A stretch of 64,000 bases of DNA, taken from the NCBI GenBank assembly GCA_902168245.1, contig CABHPA010000141.1, positions 1-64,000 on the forward strand, read 5' to 3'. Made by a program: the position numbers and the translations under genes. The notes beneath the pieces are model-generated. The model was not told the DNA's origin and searched no databases. It saw only the letters and a program-made list of their open reading frames with translations. Below are positions 1 through 8,239 of the stretch, piece after piece. The stretch comes from Candidatus Melainabacteria bacterium (GTDB lineage: Bacteria; Cyanobacteriota; Vampirovibrionia; Vampirovibrionales; Vampirovibrionaceae). Position 1 is the first letter of the stretch. Every line of letters starts with the position of its first letter.

Positions 1-488
1 GTCTGGGTGGTACCGCCTTTGGAACCGGCCAGAAGGAAGTTCTGGTAGTCATTCGCTGTAAAAATATTGGCGGGCGTGGTGCCGTCCGGCGATGTGCCGA
101 CTCCTGCGGCGGGCTGGTTCAGCGCGTTGGGCGTCAGACCGCCTGCTACAGGCAATCCGCCGGTTGCGGCGCCCGTATTGCCAGCCAGCGGCGATCCGCC
201 GGGCAGGGAATTGGCAAAGGGCGATGCGGCGGCATTGGCGTTCGCCCCGCCGGATGCGGAGGAGACCATCATGCACATCAGGTTGACCATTCCACTCAGT
301 AAGGACATGACGCTTTGCAGCAGGTTGCCGCCAGTGCCACCGGCGGTGGCCAAAGGAGAGGTGTTGCCCGCCAGCGCCGTTGGGCTGGCAAGGGGCGATC
401 CGCCTGCTGCGGCGCTTAGCGGGGACGCTGACGCGGCGCTTAGCGCGGACAGTTTCTGCAATTGCGTTGGGTTAAATGTGAGCCCCAT
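1..488 (-). CDS. Low-complexity Ala/Gly/Ser/Pro-rich protein, C-terminus cut by window edge
   Basis: An open frame runs leftward from an ATG at 486-488 off the window edge for 162 codons. A GGAGAG ribosome binding site lies about 7 bases before the ATG. The protein starts MGLTFNPTQLQKLSALSAAS and is dominated by Ala, Gly, Ser, Pro and Thr, with repeated GGSPLA-type units. One hydrophobic patch near residues 65-80 is rich in Met, Val and Leu and contains Cys. No classical signal peptide is visible. In style it resembles the small protein at 21388-21708. The family is not recognised. The reading frame is well supported by its start site and length, but the function is unknown. Confidence 0.7.
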   Translation of the reverse strand, partial: MGLTFNPTQLQKLSALSAASASPLSAAAGGSPLASPTALAGNTSPLATAGGTGGNLLQSVMSLLSGMVNLMCMMVSSASGGANANAAASPFANSLPGGSPLAGNTGAATGGLPVAGGLTPNALNQPAAGVGTSPDGTTPANIFTANDYQNFLLAGSKGGTTQ

Positions 489-1023
489 ACGCTCATTCTC
501 TCCTTTAATATCTCTTCTTTATATTGCTTGCGACAGAAAATTGGGTTGAAAACTACGTCTGTACCAGACCCGATCATGACTTCGGGTTTAATGCTTTTTC
601 TCTCTTGAATTAATAAAAACATTCAAAAAGGCAAAAATGACTCTGCACATCCAATCCTTTACATAACCTTACGACTCTCATATTAGAGGGTTGTTTTGGC
701 ATGGTTTTGGCCATGCCCTAATAACTTATTAGAGGGCTATCAGGCCATTATTCCGCCGTTCTTGCCATGCGTCCCCATTCCAGTTCGATGTATGGCGGCG
801 GGCTAAACCCATACCAGAACCAGGCGGCCGCCTGTTTATTGGGGGCGGTGGCTTACCGGGCAGCTTGCTTAGCGGCCTGTTCGGATAGAACAACTAACCC
901 GAAAAGCCACTCCCTCGATTAACCGATGACAAACCGGCCCAATGGATTATCCTGTGAACAGAGCCTTGTCCACGCCGGTTCCCCAAAAACGGCCCGACAA
1001 ATCACCCAGGTTGATCATCCCCC
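489..1023. other. Gene-free stretch with a hairpin and a short direct repeat
   Basis: No convincing gene was found. An ATTAGAGGG repeat occurs twice (about 680 and 730). Between the copies is a 7-bp hairpin, GGCATGG-TTTTGG-CCATGCC, at about 693-712. The left part is AT-rich and should hold the promoter of the leftward gene ending at the window edge; it contains the octamer GTTTTTAT on the minus strand (613-620). No RNA family was recognised. Confidence 0.4.
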
Positions 1024-1392
1024 ATGAAAAAACAGTTCCCCCATTTACTACTGCTTGGCGCGCTGGCCTGTTTGTGGAATCAGGGCGGACTACTTGCGCT
1101 GGCCGAGAAAAAGCCTGTTTACAAGGATATTTACCTCAGCGAAAACCGGGTGTGCAAAAGTTGCACGTGGCAGTGGGCCGAAAAAGGACAGGTCATGCTC
1201 ATCAATCGCGCCGGGGAAGCCACTCTGGTAAAGCCCGACGAAATTCTGGGCATGGACACCCATCCCATCATCCGAAAATTACTGACCAAAAGTTTGCATG
1301 GGGTGAATGAGGCCGGGCCGGTGATTGTTCCGGCGGCATTCGACAACGCCAATGAAATCTGGTGCAACAACTGCGATTATCTGGGCAAGTAA
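1024..1392 (+). CDS. Small exported protein with two CxxC motifs
   Basis: This 122-residue protein has a typical signal peptide: MKK, then a Leu-rich core, then a likely cleavage after LALA near residue 27. The mature part has two CxxC pairs, CKSC at the start and CNNC near the C-terminus, so it could bind metal or form disulfides outside the cytoplasm. The family is not recognised. The ribosome binding site is weak. It converges with the uracil-DNA glycosylase gene and the two overlap at their 3' ends by 16 bases, which suggests both stops are correct. The start is supported by the clear signal sequence. Confidence 0.75.
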   Translation: MKKQFPHLLLLGALACLWNQGGLLALAEKKPVYKDIYLSENRVCKSCTWQWAEKGQVMLINRAGEATLVKPDEILGMDTHPIIRKLLTKSLHGVNEAGPVIVPAAFDNANEIWCNNCDYLGK

Positions 1393-2159
1393 TCCGCGCG
1401 GGCCAGTATTTTACGGGCCGTGGCGAACACGGCGTCGAACATGGGTTCGGTCAGCTTGCCGGTAAAGGTGTTTTGCTGGCTGGGATGATACGACCCCAAC
1501 AGGCAATAGCCCGATTCCAAATCCACGGCCAGCCCATGCCCGAATTTCGGCTTGGGGCTGCCCTTGGGCGGGGCGAAGCGAGGCTCCTTTAGAATGGCGT
1601 CCCAGGCGATTTTGCCCAGGGCGATCACCACTTTCACGTTCGGTAGCAAATCCAGTTCCTTAACGAAATAAGGACGGCAATTCGCCGCTTCCGAGGGCAA
1701 AAGCTTGTTTTCTGGCGGGGCGCAATGGGCCACTGCACTTATATAGCAATCCCTCAGGTACAGCCCGTCCGACAACCCGGTAGACTCCGCCTGGTTGGCG
1801 AATCCCGCCTTGTACAACGCCCGATACAGCCAATCCCCGCTGCGATCGCCGGTGAACATGCGCCCTGTCCGGTTCCCCCCATGGGCGGCCGGGGCTAACC
1901 CCACAATCAGCACCCTGGCTTGCGGATCGCCGAAACTGGGTACCGGGCGGCCCCAGTACAACTGATCGGCGAAGCGTTTGACCTTCACCTCCGAGATGGT
2001 TTCCCGCCAGTCCAACAGGCGGGGGCAGCGATCGCAGCGGGTCAGGTCTGCCATCAGGACGGACAATTCCGGAATGGGATCGACGCGATAACGCGGCGTT
2101 GCGATATCAGCCATTACGGTATTGGGCAAACTGTCAGCGGAAGCGTTTCTGTCGTTCAT
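1377..2159 (-). CDS. Uracil-DNA glycosylase, family 5 (UdgB) type
   Basis: A 260-residue DNA repair enzyme that removes uracil and probably other deaminated bases from DNA in the cytoplasm. Four cysteines, C42, C45, C146 and C161, are placed to ligate the 4Fe-4S cluster of family 4/5 glycosylases. Motif GLAPAAHGGNRTGR (87-100) binds uracil; an Ala where family 4 has an acidic or Asn residue points to family 5. The second motif, HPSQQNTFTGKL (225-236), carries the catalytic-loop His. The length fits the family. It appears to be a single-gene unit. Family membership is secure, while the precise subfamily rests on motif A alone. Confidence 0.88.
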   Translation of the reverse strand: MNDRNASADSLPNTVMADIATPRYRVDPIPELSVLMADLTRCDRCPRLLDWRETISEVKVKRFADQLYWGRPVPSFGDPQARVLIVGLAPAAHGGNRTGRMFTGDRSGDWLYRALYKAGFANQAESTGLSDGLYLRDCYISAVAHCAPPENKLLPSEAANCRPYFVKELDLLPNVKVVIALGKIAWDAILKEPRFAPPKGSPKPKFGHGLAVDLESGYCLLGSYHPSQQNTFTGKLTEPMFDAVFATARKILARADYLPR

Positions 2160-2280
2160 GCATCCTATTTAACCCATAAACCAGTAAAACCACAAGCAGC
2201 CACGGCATAAGCCTGTCCTCCCGGTTCGAGTCGCCCCTGTCAAAATCGATAGACGCAAATGCCGCCCCGTAAGTTCAACG

Positions 2281-2320
2281 CAAAACAGGACAGGAGCCAA
2301 TCGTTCCTGTCCTGTTTTTG
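2281..2320 (-). terminator. Rho-independent terminator
   Basis: A near-perfect inverted repeat, ACAGGACAGGA paired with TCCTGTCCTGT around an 8-9 base loop, is flanked by A and T runs on both sides. It can act in either direction. It lies just past the stop of the leftward glycine-zipper gene, so that is its likely job. Confidence 0.85.
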
Positions 2321-2344
2321 CAATGTCTATTAAAGTGGAAATAC

Positions 2345-2788
2345 CTAACGGTGATCATCCATGTATTTGCGGATGTAGTGATATCCCGCACCGGCCCCTG
2401 CGCCCAACACGGCGCCCTTGGCCTTGTCTTTGCCGAGCGCGTAGCTGGCTCCGGTGCCGATGACCGCGCCTTCCAGGGTATTGCGAACCAGGGGCTTGCC
2501 TTTCAGGTACCTGGACTGGCTGATGGCCCCGGTGCCAGCCCCGGCCAAACCGCCCGCCAACGCGCCCTTGCCGACGGAAGTCCTGTCGGACAGCACCCCG
2601 GCCCCAGCGCCAATCGCCGCGCCCACGGCGGCCTGTTTTACAATTGGCTTGGCCAGCACTTTTTTCAAGGTGCTTTGCTCGGCGAAAGCGCCTGCTGGGA
2701 TTGCCCCGATCAGGACGGCCAACAACAGCGCCGCAAGTCCGTTTTTGCGAATATGTAACTGAACGCTTTCCTTCACGCTTGAACGCAT
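2345..2788 (-). CDS. Exported glycine-zipper protein
   Basis: A 147-residue protein with an N-terminal signal sequence (Leu/Ala-rich core ending GAFAEQ). It then has three stretches of Gly-zipper pattern (AAIGAGAG, AGGLAGAGTGA, GAVLGAGAGAGYHY). Such segments insert in or pack against membranes and occur in small outer-envelope proteins. The ATG at 2786-2788 is chosen because GAGGAG sits about 7 bases upstream; a longer reading would start inside that binding site. A terminator follows. Its exact role is unknown. The C-terminal glycine zipper of the SLH protein at 4965-6254 has similar composition. Confidence 0.75.
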   Translation of the reverse strand: MRSSVKESVQLHIRKNGLAALLLAVLIGAIPAGAFAEQSTLKKVLAKPIVKQAAVGAAIGAGAGVLSDRTSVGKGALAGGLAGAGTGAISQSRYLKGKPLVRNTLEGAVIGTGASYALGKDKAKGAVLGAGAGAGYHYIRKYMDDHR

Positions 2789-2999
2789 GGTCGTTCTCCT
2801 CATCTGTAAGCCTTTTCCGGTAACTGGGTTCAGGCTTATTCTATCGTAAACCTTCGGGTAAACGACAGGGACGGTTGGCTCAGCCGTTTGTTCCCGGCAC
2901 GGAACGATATTCCAGCCACCCCGAACTCAAACCGAATGTTCCATTAAACCCGGAATGGCGGATTACGCTGGTTGCAACAAAACAATGGCAGCAAACCCA

Positions 3000-3027
3000 T
3001 TGGTCAGGAACAAAAGTCGGATATAAT
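3000..3027 (+). promoter_or_regulatory. Likely sigma-70 promoter
   Basis: TTGGTC (3000-3005) and TATAAT (3022-3027) are separated by 16 bases. Transcription would begin roughly 10-12 bases before the YihY-family start codon, giving a very short leader. Confidence 0.6.
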
Positions 3028-3044
3028 CTTTTTTTAAACAATTC

Positions 3045-3920
3045 ATGGCCATTTTGATGAAGTTCTTAAAGCTGCTTTGGCGCAGATTGCTGGAGAATGA
3101 CAGCCCCGGTCTGGCCGCCGAAATGACTTACAACTGGATGCTGTCGCTGCTTCCCGCGCTGATTTTCATTTTCTCGCTGTTCGGCATGTTCGGGGTGCAA
3201 AGCAGCCTGTTTGAGCATTTCATCCTGCGCCTGCACCGGCTCATCCCAGCGGACGCTTTCAACCTGCTAGAGACCTACCTGCGTGAACTCACCCGCGACA
3301 GCAGCGGGAGCCTGGCCCTCGTCAGTTTCGCCGGTGCGCTGTGGACGGCCGCCAACGGGGCCGTTACCGTGGAAAAGGCGTTGAACCGTTCTTATCGCTG
3401 CATTGAGGAACCCCGAAATTTCTGGCAAAAGCGCGCCACCGCCATGTGGATTGTGGTGGGCATGGGCTTTCTGCTGTTTGTGTGCGCCAACCTGCTGGTA
3501 TTCGGGGAAGTGCTGTTTCAGGCCATTCAGCATATTTTTCCATTGCCGCAGGAAATGCTGCGCCTGCTGGGCTATGTGCGCTGGGTAATTCCGGTGTTCA
3601 GCCTGATTGTGATTAGCGCGTTCATCTATTACGTAGCTCCCGGTTACAAGCCTGAGCGGCCCCGAAAAAGGCGCATCTGGCGGGGAGCGATGGCTTTTGT
3701 GGGCATCTGGATTTTTGTCTCCTGGCTATTCAGCCTGTATGTGAACAACATGGGAAATTACAGCCGCATTTACGGTTCCATGGGGGCCGTCATCATCCTG
3801 ATGGTCTGGCTGTACATCACCTCCTTCGCCCTGATCATCGGCGGGGAAATCAACGCGATTTTCAGCGACTGCATGGAACCGGACATCCCCCCTGCGACAC
3901 AAGCGCCGGATTTACACTAA
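3045..3920 (+). CDS. YihY/BrkB (UPF0761) family inner-membrane protein
   Basis: A 291-residue polytopic membrane protein with about six hydrophobic segments. It carries the family's conserved N-terminal stretch, an amphipathic LWRRLLENDSPGLAAEMTYNW region. Family features GALWTAANGA in the middle and YGSMGAVIILMVWLY near the C-terminus are also present. This family was once called ribonuclease BN in error; its real function is not established. The chosen ATG follows a -10 box closely; a second ATG 12 bases later (MKFLKLL) is also possible, and neither has a clear ribosome binding site. Stand-alone gene. Confidence 0.88.
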   Translation: MAILMKFLKLLWRRLLENDSPGLAAEMTYNWMLSLLPALIFIFSLFGMFGVQSSLFEHFILRLHRLIPADAFNLLETYLRELTRDSSGSLALVSFAGALWTAANGAVTVEKALNRSYRCIEEPRNFWQKRATAMWIVVGMGFLLFVCANLLVFGEVLFQAIQHIFPLPQEMLRLLGYVRWVIPVFSLIVISAFIYYVAPGYKPERPRKRRIWRGAMAFVGIWIFVSWLFSLYVNNMGNYSRIYGSMGAVIILMVWLYITSFALIIGGEINAIFSDCMEPDIPPATQAPDLH

Positions 3921-4424
3921 AATCTGAAACCGTCCTCATAAGAAAGTAACGGCGCGTTAATCCTTTTGAACCAAAGGCCTACGCTGTCATGCATAAAAAA
4001 TAGTATCGGCCTGTCGCTGGCTTTTTAGCGGTTATCAATGGATCGTAGAATGGCCAAAATCCGCCTGGTATCGGCCTAATCTCCTACACTTGTAAAGCGC
4101 GCTTCAATTGCGGCCCACTTCGTTCATATGCTACGATGCCTCCATTCAGTTCGTGTTGTTTGTGCCGGAGAGTCCCATCCCTCAGTCCACTGACCTAGGA
4201 AGGCTGACTGATTGTGCTTTTCCAACAGAGTCTATACACTAGCCATACCTTTCCAGGCGTTGACTCAACCATTTAACCAAACGTGAATGAAACGGTCGCC
4301 TTTTCAGCAGTTTATCAGTCCCAAAAGCAAAAGACCGAAAAGCGACCACAGGGGGATGCAGCGGCCCGAACCGGGCAAAATTCGGAATAATCCTGAGCAG
4401 ATGATGTTGAAAGGAAAATCGACC
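3921..4424. other. Gene-free stretch; dps leader
   Basis: No gene was recognised. The right part contains a plausible promoter (4212-4240). It also has a long-range inverted repeat, GGTCGCCTTTTC (4294-4305) with GAAAAGCGACC (4337-4347), one base bulged, which would fold in the dps mRNA leader. The left part shows nothing that could be assigned. Confidence 0.45.
4212..4240 (+). promoter_or_regulatory. Candidate dps promoter
   Basis: TTGTGC (4212-4217) and TACACT (4235-4240) have an ideal 17-base spacer. This would give a leader of about 175 bases before the dps start, containing the hairpin at 4294-4347. Confidence 0.45.
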
Positions 4425-4913
4425 ATGCTGACCCAACAAGCCGTTCCCATTAATATCGGCATTTCCGAGACCGATCGCAAGAATATCGTGCAAGGGCTCG
4501 AAAAACTGCTGGCGGACAGCTACATGCTGTACCTGAAAACGTTGTACTTTCATTGGAACGTAACCGGCCCCATGTTCCAGCCATTGCACGACGTGTTTGA
4601 GGGCCAGTATCAGGAACTGTTGCTGGCCGTGGACGATATCGCCGAAAGAATCCGTTCCCTGGGCTACCCGGCCCCCGGAACATTCCAGCAATTCAACCGT
4701 CTGACATCGATCACGGAAGACTCATCCGTACCGGACACCGACACCATGATCCAAATCCTGGTGCAGGATCATGAAACCGTCATCCGCACTGCGCGCGAGG
4801 TAACTTCCGTCAGCGAACGCGCCTCGGATGTGGCCACCCTGGATCTGATCACCAAGCGGATTGAAGTTCATGAAAAAACCGCCTGGATGCTCAGAAGCTT
4901 CCTGAAGCCCTAG
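4425..4913 (+). CDS. dps: Dps-family DNA-protecting ferritin-like protein
   Basis: A 162-residue protein, the usual Dps length. Dps forms a dodecamer that oxidises and stores iron and shields DNA in starved or oxidatively stressed cells. The intersubunit ferroxidase signature is clear: LYFHWNVTGPMFQPLHDVFE followed by a conserved Asp/Glu pair in VDDIAERI. The ATG at 4425 is preferred because AAAGGAAA lies about 10 bases upstream and the N-terminus then matches the family; an upstream in-frame reading would add 46 unrelated residues. The SLH gene follows after 51 bases on the same strand and might be co-transcribed. Confidence 0.93.
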   Translation: MLTQQAVPINIGISETDRKNIVQGLEKLLADSYMLYLKTLYFHWNVTGPMFQPLHDVFEGQYQELLLAVDDIAERIRSLGYPAPGTFQQFNRLTSITEDSSVPDTDTMIQILVQDHETVIRTAREVTSVSERASDVATLDLITKRIEVHEKTAWMLRSFLKP

Positions 4914-4964
4914 GCGAACGTGATTCCGGCTCTACCCGTCGTATTTTTGAGGAGACTGTTTCAA

Positions 4965-6254
4965 ATGCAACTTTCCAAAACCAAGCTGATTACCCTGGCC
5001 CTGACCCTGCAAATCGCCGGAATGCCGCTGCTGGCTTCCGCCGCGTTCTTTCAGGACACCCAGTCCAACTGGGCCAAAAGCGCTATCCAAACCCTCTCGG
5101 ATCAAGGCATTCTGACCGGCTACCCGGATGGCACCTTCCGTCCCGAAGGGCTGGTTACCCGCGCCGAGTTCTCGGCCATGCTGGTCAAGGCGCTTGGCCT
5201 AAACATGAACGCCTCCGGCTCGCAAACCTTCAGCGACGTACCCACCACCAACTGGGCCTACCCGTCCATTGAGACCGTCCGCACCACCGGGCTGGTCAGC
5301 GGCTACCCCAACGGGTTGTTCATGCCGTCCCGCAGCATCAGCCGCGCCGAGGCCATGGCGGTATTGGCGAACGCCGCGCGCATTCCCATGTCCAGCGACG
5401 CCGTCATTAGCCAAACTCTGGGTTCCTACCGGGATCAGGCAAGCATCCCCACCTGGGCCAGAGCGGGTGTGGCCGCCACCATTCAATCCGGCATTTACGC
5501 TAACGACCCCACCGAAGGCAATGCGATCGCTCCGTTAAAACCGGCCACCCGCGCCGAAGTGGCCGCCATGGTGCAGAACCTGCGCGAGCGGCTGAACCTG
5601 GCGGGCGGCCAAGGCCAACCCGCAGGAACCACGACCGGCGGCATGACCGTTGGCACTACCCCCAGCGGGACAACCGTGCTGCAAGGGCGCGTGGCCACCG
5701 TACCGGCCAACACCAAGTTTACCGGAACACTTAGCCAGGGCGTGTTGAGTTCCGAGCTGAACAAGGTGGGCGATGAAATCAGGCTGAGCGTGGATCAGCC
5801 GCTCGTCAGCTCCGATAACCGGGTGATTATTCCGGTGGGCAGCCAGATTGTGGGCAAAATCTCCAAGATTGAGCCGGCGGGCCGCACCGGCAAAGCCGCC
5901 ACCATGGACATCGACTTCAACCAGATTGTGACCCCGGACGGCCAGACCTACGCCATTCAAGGCTCGGTCGCCACCGAGGACGGCATGCTACACGGCGGCA
6001 CCACCAAGGGACGCGTCCTCAAGGCGCTTGGCACAACCGCCGTTGGCGCTGGCCTGGGCGCCGCGCTGGGTACGGCCATGGGGCCGTTGTCCGGCGGTAA
6101 GGTCGGCAAAGGCGCCATTTTCGGCACCGCAGTGGGGGCCGGTAGCGGCGCGGTGGCAGCCGCCCTGCAAAAAGGCAAGGATGTCACCATCGGCTCCGGC
6201 GATAAACTGGAAATCAAGCTGGATCAACCGATTAACGTCCAGGTGAACCAATAG
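4965..6254 (+). CDS. SLH-repeat cell-envelope protein with C-terminal glycine zipper
   Basis: A 429-residue exported protein. A signal peptide (ending near LASAAFF) is followed by three SLH repeats at about residues 30-80, 93-143 and 155-205, with the usual FxD start and ITRAE-type ends (VTRAEF, ISRAEA, ATRAEV). SLH repeats bind peptidoglycan-linked polymers. A Thr/Gly-rich linker leads to a beta-rich domain (about 235-350) resembling TrbI/VirB10-like outer-membrane domains (VPANTKFTG, IPVGSQIVG). Next come a glycine zipper (GAGLGAALGTAMG) and a short C-terminal strand. The start has GAGGAG 12 bases upstream. It probably anchors the outer layer to the wall. Confidence 0.82.
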   Translation: MQLSKTKLITLALTLQIAGMPLLASAAFFQDTQSNWAKSAIQTLSDQGILTGYPDGTFRPEGLVTRAEFSAMLVKALGLNMNASGSQTFSDVPTTNWAYPSIETVRTTGLVSGYPNGLFMPSRSISRAEAMAVLANAARIPMSSDAVISQTLGSYRDQASIPTWARAGVAATIQSGIYANDPTEGNAIAPLKPATRAEVAAMVQNLRERLNLAGGQGQPAGTTTGGMTVGTTPSGTTVLQGRVATVPANTKFTGTLSQGVLSSELNKVGDEIRLSVDQPLVSSDNRVIIPVGSQIVGKISKIEPAGRTGKAATMDIDFNQIVTPDGQTYAIQGSVATEDGMLHGGTTKGRVLKALGTTAVGAGLGAALGTAMGPLSGGKVGKGAIFGTAVGAGSGAVAAALQKGKDVTIGSGDKLEIKLDQPINVQVNQ

Positions 6255-6278
6255 CGCCTTAAAATAACCCAAACCTTG

Positions 6279-6319
6279 AACGGGCCGGTGATCAGGATTG
6301 CTTCACCGGCCCGTTCCCT
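6279..6319 (+). terminator. Terminator of the SLH gene
   Basis: AACGGGCCGGTGA (6279-6291) pairs perfectly with TCACCGGCCCGTT (6303-6315), and a pyrimidine stretch CCCTTT follows. It lies 25 bases past the SLH stop codon. Confidence 0.8.
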
Positions 6320-6344
6320 TTGAAAAGGAAATGGAAAAATCACA

Positions 6345-6376
6345 TAAAAAATGGCCAGGGCGGGTGAGGCCCTGGC
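6345..6376 (-). terminator. Terminator on the minus strand
   Basis: GCCAGGGCC and GGCCCTGGC arms (6353-6361 and 6368-6376) form a hairpin that is followed, on the minus strand, by CATTTTTT. It lies about 130 bases after the glycosyltransferase stop codon; the gap holds no gene. Confidence 0.65.
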
Positions 6377-6506
6377 AGGGAGGCGTTAATGTCTCGGCCT
6401 GAACTCGCCTACTGGTTCAAGGTCCGGCATCAACCCGCGATTGGCGTTTAAAAGCGGAAGGAACATCCGGGCTTTATCGTCAACCGCGATTAGGCAAGGT
6501 CGTTTA

Positions 6507-7829
6507 TCACGTTTTCACGCTGGTGCGAGGAGGGGAATTGGTCTGTTGACGCGCCTCGATCGCGCCAGAAAAACTTTGCAACGGAATCACCCTGGGAAAT
6601 AATTTCAGGAACCGTTCCACCAGCACCTTGCGGTTAAAATGCCGATGCACGTACTGATAGCCTTGTCTGCCCATGCGAAGCCCTTCTTCCTGGTTCCGGT
6701 AAAACCAGCGAATCGCTTCCACCAGGGCGGTTACATTCCCAGGCTCCACGGTCAGGCCCGCCTTGCTTTCGTGCAACACCCGGCTGATTTGGCCTTTGGC
6801 CACCGCCGCCACAATGGGCCGCCCCGCCGCCAGATAATCAAACAGCTTGTTGGGCAACACCTGGCCGAAAATATCCAGCGCGCGGTAATTAATAACGGAT
6901 AAATCGCCTTCCATAATAAACTTGCTGATCCGGTTTTTGGGCAGCGTTCCCCAGAATTTTACGTTATTCAGTTTCAGTTTCTGGGCCAGCGCATGCAGTT
7001 TCTCAGACTGATACCCACCGCCCGCCAGGTTAAAGCGCACGTCCGGCAATTGATCCTGAATTTGCGCCGCCGCTTCCAGCAGGGTTTCCAGGTGGGTGTA
7101 ATCGCTGTACACCCCGGCGTAATTCACATGAAACAACGCCTGATTCTCCGCGTTGTCCCGCAGGTAACTGCCGCCCCACAATTTAGGATACTGGTAAAAT
7201 TCCAAATCCGCCCCGTTTGGCACATATTCTGTTTTATGGGCGGTGCCGGGCGCTTGCGTATCAATGGCTTCGCAAAACGCCGGGGAAACCACCACAATTT
7301 TATGGCTGGCCCGGTACAGCCAGTTTTCCAGCCAACGGTTCAAGCCAATAAGGAACGGGTTCCGGATAAAGCCGTTTACCCGCATGGTGTGGCTCCACAA
7401 GTCACGCACTTCTATATAAAAGGCGGCTCCGTTCAGCATGGCCAGCAGGCAGGCCACGGCAGCAACCACCAAAGGCGGCGAGGAGCCCAGCACGTAATTA
7501 AACCTTCGTTTTTTTCCGTAACGCAACTGCAAACCGGCCCACAACGCCTTGCCGCTGAAATCCAGGTAGCGCTTGGCCCGGCTGAATACGCTACGCTGAT
7601 TTAACGGCGCGGCAGGAAGCCGAATGATTTTCAAATTGGGATTTATCTGTTCTTCCTGCGCCGCGGGTTGCCGAAGCCCCTGGCACATGGTGGTGCCGCC
7701 CCCCGTAATCACTGTTACGGAATGCCCATCCTCGGACAAGGCCAGGGCGTGTTGATAGTGGCGCTGCCCCTGACCTCCCGGCTCCGTATCCACGCTAAAA
7801 AATTGCGCAATATATAAAATATTGGCCAT
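6507..7829 (-). CDS. GT4-family glycosyltransferase, WbuB-like
   Basis: A 440-residue GT-B fold glycosyltransferase that transfers a sugar from a nucleotide donor during surface polysaccharide synthesis. The N-terminal acceptor domain begins NILYIAQFFSVDTEPGG with a glycine-rich loop. The C-terminal donor domain has FNLAGGGYQ, VKFWGTLP, and the GT4 signature region around LPNKLFDYLAAGRPIVAA with the downstream AGLTVEPGN. A hydrophobic patch near residue 120 may bind membrane. The ATG at 7827-7829 has GAGGG about 7 bases upstream. It is monocistronic and no other polysaccharide genes flank it, so donor and acceptor are unknown. Confidence 0.88.
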   Translation of the reverse strand: MANILYIAQFFSVDTEPGGQGQRHYQHALALSEDGHSVTVITGGGTTMCQGLRQPAAQEEQINPNLKIIRLPAAPLNQRSVFSRAKRYLDFSGKALWAGLQLRYGKKRRFNYVLGSSPPLVVAAVACLLAMLNGAAFYIEVRDLWSHTMRVNGFIRNPFLIGLNRWLENWLYRASHKIVVVSPAFCEAIDTQAPGTAHKTEYVPNGADLEFYQYPKLWGGSYLRDNAENQALFHVNYAGVYSDYTHLETLLEAAAQIQDQLPDVRFNLAGGGYQSEKLHALAQKLKLNNVKFWGTLPKNRISKFIMEGDLSVINYRALDIFGQVLPNKLFDYLAAGRPIVAAVAKGQISRVLHESKAGLTVEPGNVTALVEAIRWFYRNQEEGLRMGRQGYQYVHRHFNRKVLVERFLKLFPRVIPLQSFSGAIEARQQTNSPPRTSVKT

Positions 7830-8239
7830 CTGTACCCTCAATTCGGAATTTGCTCACATCCCGTTAAATTTCACTGGAACTTAGCCCCGACGCGTTACGC
7901 TGGAGCATTTCAAAATTGGCGGTTTCGCCAATTCACACAGTTCACCCATCCATTACAAATAAAAACTTTGCGCCACTGATTCTTTCCTCAAACAACCTCT
8001 ACAATATAAATTTTTTCAGGAGTGAACTGATCGTCCAAACGCTGTAGGTTTAAGCCATTTCGCTCCTTTATCAGGAGGAGATCGCCATTCAAAGTTTTTA
8101 CAAATTTTAATCAGCGACCGAACTTCCCGCAAATGACCGATCTATTTTGACAAAATGCTTGATTCAACATTCGTATTCAAGCCTGAAAGGTAATTCATTA
8201 CCAATTTAACTGGAAGATTTTCTATCTATGTCGTTATTG
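7830..8239. other. AT-rich gene-free stretch with a perfect hairpin
   Basis: No gene was recognised. AATTGGCG-GTTT-CGCCAATT (7914-7933) is a perfect 8-bp hairpin followed on the minus strand by TTTTG; it could end transcription from the subtilase gene, about 300 bases upstream on that strand. The minus-strand octamer GTTTTTAT occurs at 7959-7966, upstream of the glycosyltransferase. Confidence 0.45.

Noticed and set aside
440-622. Minus-strand 60-codon frame overlapping the first gene
   Set aside because: Out of frame with the better-supported start at 488 and lacks a binding site.
2225-2240. GGTTCGAGTCG resembling a tRNA T loop
   Set aside because: No stem partners and no cloverleaf on either side.
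2875-3057. Plus-strand 60-codon frame before the YihY gene
   Set aside because: No start signals, contains the promoter of the next gene, and has no recognisable product.
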